Of a DNA stretch of 64,000 nucleotides, positions 58,445-64,000 are shown piece by piece. The DNA is from Lolium rigidum (lineage: Eukaryota > Streptophyta > Magnoliopsida > Poales > Poaceae). A program made the translations under genes and the position numbers. Location: NCBI RefSeq assembly GCF_022539505.1, contig NC_061510.1, positions 264,563,687 through 264,627,686 on the forward strand, written 5' to 3'. Below the pieces are notes generated by a model, which did no database searches, was not told the origin of the DNA, and saw only the letters and a list, made by a program, of their open reading frames with translations. Within the stretch, counting starts at the first letter, position 1, and every line of letters starts with the position of its first letter.

Positions 58445-59288
58445 TCAACTATAGGAGCAGCTTGTTAAGGCTTTCTTAAGAGTTTCAAAAGCTTCCTTAC
58501 AATCATCATCAAAAACAAATGGTACATCTTTTTGAAGAAGATTAGTAAGAGGCTTTGAAATCTTGGAGAAATCTTTAATAAATCTCCTATAAAACCCAGC
58601 ATGACCAAGAACACTACGAATACCTTTAATATCCCTCAGATAGGGCATCTTCTCAATTGCTTCAACTTTAGCTCTATCAACTTCAATATCTCTCTCGGAA
58701 ATTTTATGTCCCAATACAATTCCTTCATTAACCATAAAGTGGCATTTCTCCCAATTAAGAACAAGGTTAGTTTCTTCACATCTCTGCAAAACTTTATCAA
58801 GGTTTCGCAAGCAACTATCAAAAGAATTCCCATAAACGGAAAAATCATCCATGAATACCTCTACAATACTTTCACAAAAACCATGAAAAATAGCAGACAT
58901 GCATCTTTGAAAAGTAGCAGGAGCATTACATAAACCAAAAGGCATACGTCTATAAGCATAAGTTCCATAGGGACAAGTAAAGGTGGTTTTCTCTTGATCT
59001 TTAGCTTTAACAAGCAATTTGTGAAAATCCAGAATAACCATCAAGAAAGCAAAAATGAGTATTTTTAGACAATCTTTCTAGCATTTGATCAATAAATGGT
59101 AAAGGGTAATGATCTTTCTTAGTAACTTTATTAACTTTTCGAAAATCAATGCACATTCTATACCCTACAACTACTCTTTGAGGAATGAGCTCATCATTAT
59201 CATTAGGCACAACAGTCATACCTCCTTTCTTGGGAACGCAATGCAGCAGGACTAACCCATCTACTATCAGCAATAGGATATATAACAC
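58445..59288 (-). CDS. gypsy reverse transcriptase, two frames
   Basis: The upstream frame (59288-59007) has RMCIDFRKVNKVTKKDHYPL, PFIDQMLERLSK and FLDGYSGFSQI. The downstream frame (59044-58445) has TTFTCPYGTYAYRRMPFGLC, NAPATFQRCMSAIFHGF, and the catalytic box VEVFMDDFSVYG (FMDD form of YxDD), then VLGHKIS and SVLGHAGFYRRFIKDFSKI. The frames overlap at FSQI. The break corresponds to plus-strand AACAAGC (59009-59015) where AACAGC restores one frame. The domain is otherwise complete and carries all active-site Asp residues visible. Confidence 0.9.
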
Positions 59289-60307
59289 CAGCCTTCAAGA
59301 AGTCGTAATACCTCATTCCTTACCACTTCCTTCATCTTCGGAATTAGACGACGCCGAGGTTCAACAACAGGCTTTGCATCATCTTCCATATTAATAGCAT
59401 GTTGGCAAATAGATGGAGAAATCCCCTTCAAATCATCAAGAGTATAGCCAATAGCGCCTCGATGCTTCTTCAATATTTCCAATAACCTTTCTTCTTCAAA
59501 CTCGTAAGCTTAGAACTAATAATAACAGGATATATTTTCTTATCATCAATATGAGCATATTTAAGATTATCGAGTAAAGGCTTTAAATCAAAAACAGGAT
59601 CTTCCTTAGGTGGCGGTGTTGTACCCAAATCTTCCACCGGTAAATCATGCTTGAGAATAGGTTGGCGAAGAAAAATTTCCTCAAGTTCATCTCTTTCTTT
59701 CCTAAAAATTTCACTCTCGCTATCCTCCAAATGTTGCCGCAAAGGATTGTTAGGAACAAGAACAATAGATGCACACTCGCTCCATTTTAAAATCATTACT
59801 AGGCAAATCAGCTTTATAAGGAGTTTTAGTAAATTTAGAGAAGTTAAACTCATAAGATTCACCAGCAAATTTAGTCAAAATTTTCTCTTTCTTGCAATCT
59901 ATAATAGCTCCACAAGTATTTAGAAAAGGTCTACCAAAAATAATAGGACAATAATCACTAGCAGTGAGAACCAAGTACCAAAAAGTCAGCAGGATATTTA
60001 ATCTTACCGCATAAAACTTCCACATCTCGGACAATACCAATTGGTGAAATAGTTTCTCTATTAGCCAGCTGAATAACCACATCAATATCTTCAAGTTCAC
60101 AAGAATCAATTTCGTGCATAATCTCCGTGTAAAGCTCATACGGAATAGCACTAACACTTGCACCAATATCACATAATCCATAATAGCAATGATCACCAAT
60201 TTTAACAGATAGCATAGGAACACTAGCATGTTTGGGTTTATTAGGATGTGAAACAATATTAGAAGCATCTTCACGTAAAATAATATGACCATCCTCAACA
60301 TTTTCAA
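59267..60307 (-). CDS. gypsy protease region and RT leader, frameshifted
   Basis: 60215-59958 reads CDIGASVSAIPYELYTEIMH, a retropepsin D-I-G-A active site, and IGIVRDVEVLCGKIKYPADF. The neighbouring frame continues with CPIIFGRPFLNTCGAIIDCK. Downstream frames (59868-59470, 59482-59267) hold the acidic linker (LRQHLEDSESEIFRKERDEL) and HRGAIGYTLDDLKGISPSIC, which precedes RT in Athila-like pol. Confidence 0.8.
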
Positions 60308-60319
60308 ATCACAAGATCT

Positions 60320-61355
60320 TTAACTATTGCAACAACGAAGTTCAATTTTTATTTGTTCTTCAGGTTCTCTAGGTTTCTTTTCACTTTTATGCACCGCACT
60401 ATTTATAACAGAGTACTCTTTCATTTTAGCAGGGAAAGGAGTTTTTTCAATATAAGCTTCGGGAATAACACGATCAGCAGCTTCAATTACAACACACTTA
60501 TTAATAGATGAATCAATTTTATCTTTATATGGTTCATGATACTTATCAAAATTCTTCTTAGGCAATTCATAATGAGAGGCAAAAGCTTTATAAAGATTTA
60601 CGAGCAACTTGGGAATCAAGACCATATGTAGCACTCATATTACGAAATAAATCAGTATCCATAAAAGCTTCAATGCATTTATAATCATAAATTATACCCG
60701 ATTCTCTATCCTTGTCGTTCTCCCAACCTTCGATATTTTCTTGGATCCGATCAAGAAGGTCCCTTTTAAACTCTTCTTTATTGCGTGTAAATGATCCGGA
60801 ACAAGAAGTATCCAGCAAGGTCTTGTCTTGAAAAGAAAGTCTTGCATAGAAATTATCAATAATAACATTACCAGGAAGCTCATGAATGGGGCATTTGAGC
60901 ATTAAAGACTTCAATCTCCCCCAAGCTTGGGCAATACTCTCTCCATCATGAGGCCAAAAATTATATATGCGATTCCGATCCTTATGAATTTCACTTGGAG
61001 GATAGAACTTAGAATAAAACCGGGGCACAATATCATTCCATTCAAGAGAATCCCCATTATCCAAGTAATTTATACCAATGCGCCGCCTTACCGGACAGCG
61101 ATAAAGAGAATAATTTCTTCCTCACTTCATCCATAGCAATACCTGCACATTTGAATAACCCGCATAATTCATGCAAAAACAAGAAATGATCACCGGGTGG
61201 ACAGTTCCATCCCCTTCATAGCGGTTATCCATAACACGTTCAATAATTTTCATAGGTATTTTATATGGTATCACTTCCTCACCTGGCGCCTCATCTACTA
61301 CCGTTGCAGTAGTAGTAGATTTCCCAAATAGAAATTGAAGAGAAGATCTCTCCAT
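60320..61355 (-). CDS. gypsy gag protein, frameshifted
   Basis: It starts MERSSLQFLFGKSTTTATVV at 61355. The gag domain in the second frame (61064-60588) reads WNDIVPRFYSKFYPPSEIHK, IAQAWGRLKSLMLKCPIHEL and FYARLSFQDKTLLDTSCSGS. The third frame (60634-60320) continues FASHYELPKKNFDKYHEPYK and YIEKTPFPAKMKEYSV toward protease. Conserved order and spacing show one original polyprotein. Confidence 0.85.
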
Positions 61356-61444
61356 AATGACTTATGGCAGCGAAGCAGTAAATAAAATCAGCACAACAAG
61401 AAAGGTTTTCCTTACCAATTCCACTTACCAATAGCGCTTCACTC

Positions 61445-61462
61445 CCCGGCAACGGCGCCGTG
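61445..61462 (-). other. Primer-binding site of the autonomous gypsy (tRNA-Asp-like)
   Basis: Minus strand CGGCGCCGTTGCCGGGG. The usual first base T (TGGCGCC...) is replaced, within a plus-strand GCCGTG where GCCAG is expected. Confidence 0.75.
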
Positions 61463-61472
61463 AAAATAGTCT

Positions 61473-62989
61473 TGATGACCCACAAGTATAGGGGGTGTAT
61501 CGTAGTATCTTCGATAAGTAAGAATGTCGATCCCAACGAGGAGCGATAAGGTGTTGACAAGCAGTTTCGATGAAGGATTCACTCGTAAATGCTCACAGAC
61601 AAGTATTCAGGGGGTTTTGATGTAACAGTTGAATAAAGTACGAGTAAGTAAAGTGCGAGAGTAACAATTGCAGCGAGTGGCCCAATCCTTTTTAGCACAA
61701 AGGACAAGCCGGTTTTTTTATTAATAATGACCAAACGTTCTCGAGGACACATGGGATTTTAGTCTAGTGCTTTCGCTACATACGGCTAAATAATCTTCAT
61801 TGTTATGATAAGTGTTGTGTGGGTGAACCTATGCTAATGTACCGCCCTTCCTAGGACTAAATACATACTTGTGATTATACCCCTTGCAAGCATCCGCAAC
61901 TACAAGAAAGTAATTAAGAATAAATCTAACCACAGCCTTAAACTCGAGATCCTCGCGATCCCTCCTCGCATCGATATACCAACGGGGTTTAGGTTTCGTC
62001 ACTCCGGCAACCCCGCAATTAGCAAACGAATACAAGATGCATTCCCCTAGGCCCATAAATGGTGAAATGTCATGTAGTCGACGTTCACATGACACCACTA
62101 GAAGAATAACACCACAACTTAAATATCACACCATTGAATATTACTCAACCATAGTTTACTACTAACATTTAGACTTCACCCATGTCCTCAAGAACTAAAC
62201 GAACTACTCACGAGACATCATATGAAACATGATCAGAGGTGATATGGTGATGAATAACAATCTGAACATAAACTTGGTTCAATGGTTTCACTCAACAGCA
62301 TCAACAACAAGTATAGATCGATACCGGGAGAGTTTCCCCTATCAAACAATCAAGATCAAACCCAAATTGCTACGGCGGTGACGGTGTCCAGCGGTGATGA
62401 CGGCGGTGATGATGGTGGAGATGATGATGATGGTGATGGTGATGATGTCCAGCTCGATGTCGGTGACGATGGCGTCGATTTCCCCTCCCGGAGTGAATTT
62501 CCCCGGCGGATTCCTCGCCCGCCGGAGAGCTCTTTTCTCTCCGGTGTTCTCCGCCCCGCGGAGGCGGCTGTAACTCTTCGTGAGGTACCCCCTCCGGCTT
62601 AGGTCTTCGGGACGAAGGGTTTGGCGAAGAAAAGGAGGCGAAAGGGGTCGTGGGCCCCTCACACCACATGGCGGCGCGGCCGGGGCACGGGCCGCGCCGC
62701 CCTAGGGTGTGGGCCCACCCCGGCTCCTCCCGGCTCCTCCTTCCGGCTTCCTTCGTCATCTTGAAAAATAGGATTTTGGTATAATTTCCTTCCACAGCTT
62801 GATCTTCCGAAATATTGCGTTCCGACGGTGCTTTTTCCAGCAGAATCCTGGCTCCGGTGTTCGATCCTCCAATAATGATGAAACATGCAAAATAGATGAA
62901 ATAACATAAGTATTGTGTCCCAATATGAAATATATCAATGAATAACAGCAAATTATGATATAAAATAGTGATGCAAATTGGACGTATCA
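61473..62989 (-). mobile_element. 5' LTR of the autonomous gypsy element
   Basis: 1517 bp, partner of 52559-54070; its outer edge is followed by the TSD AGGGG. Confidence 0.92.
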
Positions 62990-63283
62990 AGGGGTATGCC
63001 GGAACCGGGTAAGAAGATACCGGACCACCGGAGGGAAGAGCAGGTCGGCAGGACTGGTCAAAGATTCTCTCCAGAGCTAGAAGACAAAGATGAGCTAAGC
63101 AAAGTAACTTTAGACGAAGGGCTGACGATAAAGAGAAGGATGACGGTCAAAGAAGCCGGAGGACGTCGGCGTCTCGATTAAAGAGGACTCCGGTGTCTTC
63201 TATGGTTAAAGTAGCTTTGTAAAGTAGTTTGTCTAGTCAAAGATGCCATTAGGGTTTCTTGCACTGTAAGCCACCCTCTCCCC

Positions 63284-63290
63284 TATATAA
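63284..63290 (+). promoter_or_regulatory. TATA box in the outer gypsy LTR
   Basis: TATATAA in CCCCTATATAAGGAGAGG, followed by a roughly 270-bp leader to the PBS. Orientation agrees with the plus-strand element. Confidence 0.65.
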
Positions 63291-63564
63291 GGAGAGGGGG
63301 CAGCCCTTCTTACGAAGACGCGTATGAACACAGGAGAACTTGTACTGAGAAACTTGTAGCCTGTTGAGATTAATGAAGATGATGATCTAGAGCGAGTTCT
63401 TCCTTATGTCTTTCTTCTTCAACCTCTAGCTTTGGCTAAGTTCTTGAGGAAACCATCCGGAAGTTCATCCTATCTAATCACAAACCCTCCCCCGAATCCT
63501 CTTGCGTCCATTCGGCCCCAACTTAAGCCATCCTATGGCATCTGTCTGTTCACCACGACGACGG

Positions 63565-63582
63565 TTGGCGCCCACCGTGGGG
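63565..63582 (+). other. Primer-binding site of the outer gypsy element
   Basis: TTGGCGCCCACCGTGGGG, a PBS form widespread in grass gypsy elements, directly after the LTR. Confidence 0.8.
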
Positions 63583-64000
63583 CATGAAGTGGCGCATGCT
63601 GGAATACATATTCGGGCGGGCCTCCTCGAGTTCGCCGGCGAGCGGACAGTGTCTGCGCTCGTCCAGAGCTTCTACTCCATCAACTTCATCAACGACAACG
63701 CGGGCTGCTTCGCCAACGGCGGCATCTTCCCCAAGAACGGCCGCATCATCGAGTTCGGCAGCCACCGCGTCTACTTCGGCACCGTCCCCGTGCGCGGCGC
63801 CTCTCGCCGGTGCTGGTGGCACCGGACCCGCCAAGGTGGCTCTGTGCAGGCCGCGCCGCCGGCAGCGTCGAGGTGATGATGGCTGGCGCAGCCGGCGCGG
63901 GCAAGGAGGCTGCGGACGAAGTTGCTGGTCGTGCGGCTGCGACCCGTGCGGCCAAGCCACCGCTGGAGCACAACACCGGCGCGCCGGGAGCGTCTTCCGC
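63583..64000 (+). CDS. First ORF of the outer gypsy element, partial
   Basis: Strong coding-type composition (GC-rich third positions) begins right after the PBS. One frame reads AGLLEFAGERTVSALVQSFY, INFINDNAGCFANGGIFPKN and GRIIEFGSHRVYFGTVPVRG. At about 63802-63806 the coding frame moves by one base and continues PVLVAPDPPRWLCAGRAAGS, then MMAGAAGAGKEAADEVAGRA, and is open at the window end. A start could be the ATG at 63584 with a second small indel near 63600-63615. I do not recognise the domain. Its place suggests a leader ORF or gag N terminus. Confidence 0.5.

Larger units (their letters stand above)
52559..62989 (-). mobile_element. Autonomous Athila-like gypsy element, full length
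   Basis: 10431 bp with the perfect TSD AGGGG (52554-52558 and 62990-62994). The LTRs 52559-54070 and 61473-62989 (about 1.51 kb) are nearly identical, so insertion was recent. On the minus strand: 5' LTR, tRNA-Asp-like PBS, gag (61355-60320), protease, RT, RNase H, integrase (to 56627), an extra ORF (56290-55880), a 3' non-coding part, and the 3' LTR. The order PR-RT-RH-INT is that of Ty3/gypsy. Apparent frameshifts break pol into pieces, several of them at CTG/CAG sites. Confidence 0.92.
52417..63555 (+). mobile_element. LTR of a second gypsy-type element, split by a nested gypsy
   Basis: The LTR starts TGTTGGGGGGATGACCCC at 52417 and continues to 52558. It resumes at 62995 after the nested element and its TSD, and ends about 63552-63564, just before a PBS. 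It is about 0.7 kb without the insertion. It contains a TATATAA promoter (63284-63290) in CCCCTATATAAGGAGAG. The plus-strand interior continues past the window end, so the second LTR is not seen. The exact 3' border is uncertain by about 12 bp. Confidence 0.75.

Overview
The window is plant nuclear DNA from a large, repeat-rich grass genome. I infer a Pooideae grass (wheat/barley/oat/ryegrass group) from a BARE1/Angela/WIS-type copia LTR, Athila-like gypsy elements primed by tRNA-Asp, CACTA ends of the CACTACAAGAAA type, Stowaway-like MITEs, and a GC-rich grass-type gene. No bacterial, organellar or CRISPR features are present. The species cannot be fixed from sequence alone.

Layout, left to right. 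1-5209 is the right-hand part of a very long (about 6 kb) solo LTR. It abuts a broken F-box/DUF295 gene (5210-6391). 6392-10741 runs through exon-like and repeat-rich DNA into a 105-bp tandem array full of TGGGCCGGCCCA and then the right end of a CACTA transposon. That CACTA sits inside the LTR of a decayed copia element (10742-17620, minus strand). 17621-20380 is LTR fragments, a Stowaway-like MITE and unassigned DNA. The one intact host gene is at 21465-22103: a 212-aa DUF688-like protein with a TATA box. About 370 bp downstream lies a Mutator-like element (22476-28075, 9-bp TSD). It carries an orphan ORF fragment split by a solo gypsy LTR, which is itself split by a truncated copia: three nested insertions.

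28085-34106 holds a hairpin, a MITE, a CACTA-like terminus and a truncated gypsy remnant. 34112-42262 is a full-length gypsy element (minus strand, TSD ACGGT) with only gag and protease. 42700-52416 is a tandem array of a roughly 0.7-0.8 kb AT-rich unit with telomere-like TTTAGGG stretches. It is invaded by four (TA)n-bounded MITE-like elements and a 6135-bp solo LTR (TSD ATATG). 52417 to the end is another gypsy element on the plus strand. Its first LTR is split by a complete 10.4-kb autonomous gypsy (52559-62989, minus strand, TSD AGGGG) with gag, protease, RT, RNase H, integrase and an extra ORF 3' of pol.

The genes do not form a pathway. The content is layered transposon insertion around one working gene and one broken one. 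Two points matter most. First, frameshifts in the young gypsy ORFs and differences between paired LTRs cluster at CTG/CAG sites, often with an inserted C/G. This suggests either systematic read error at CHG-methylated cytosines or an unusual mutation process, so 'pseudogene' calls on the young elements need care. Second, a row of TAGG...CCTA elements each bounded by (TA)n tracts looks like microsatellite-targeting transposition.
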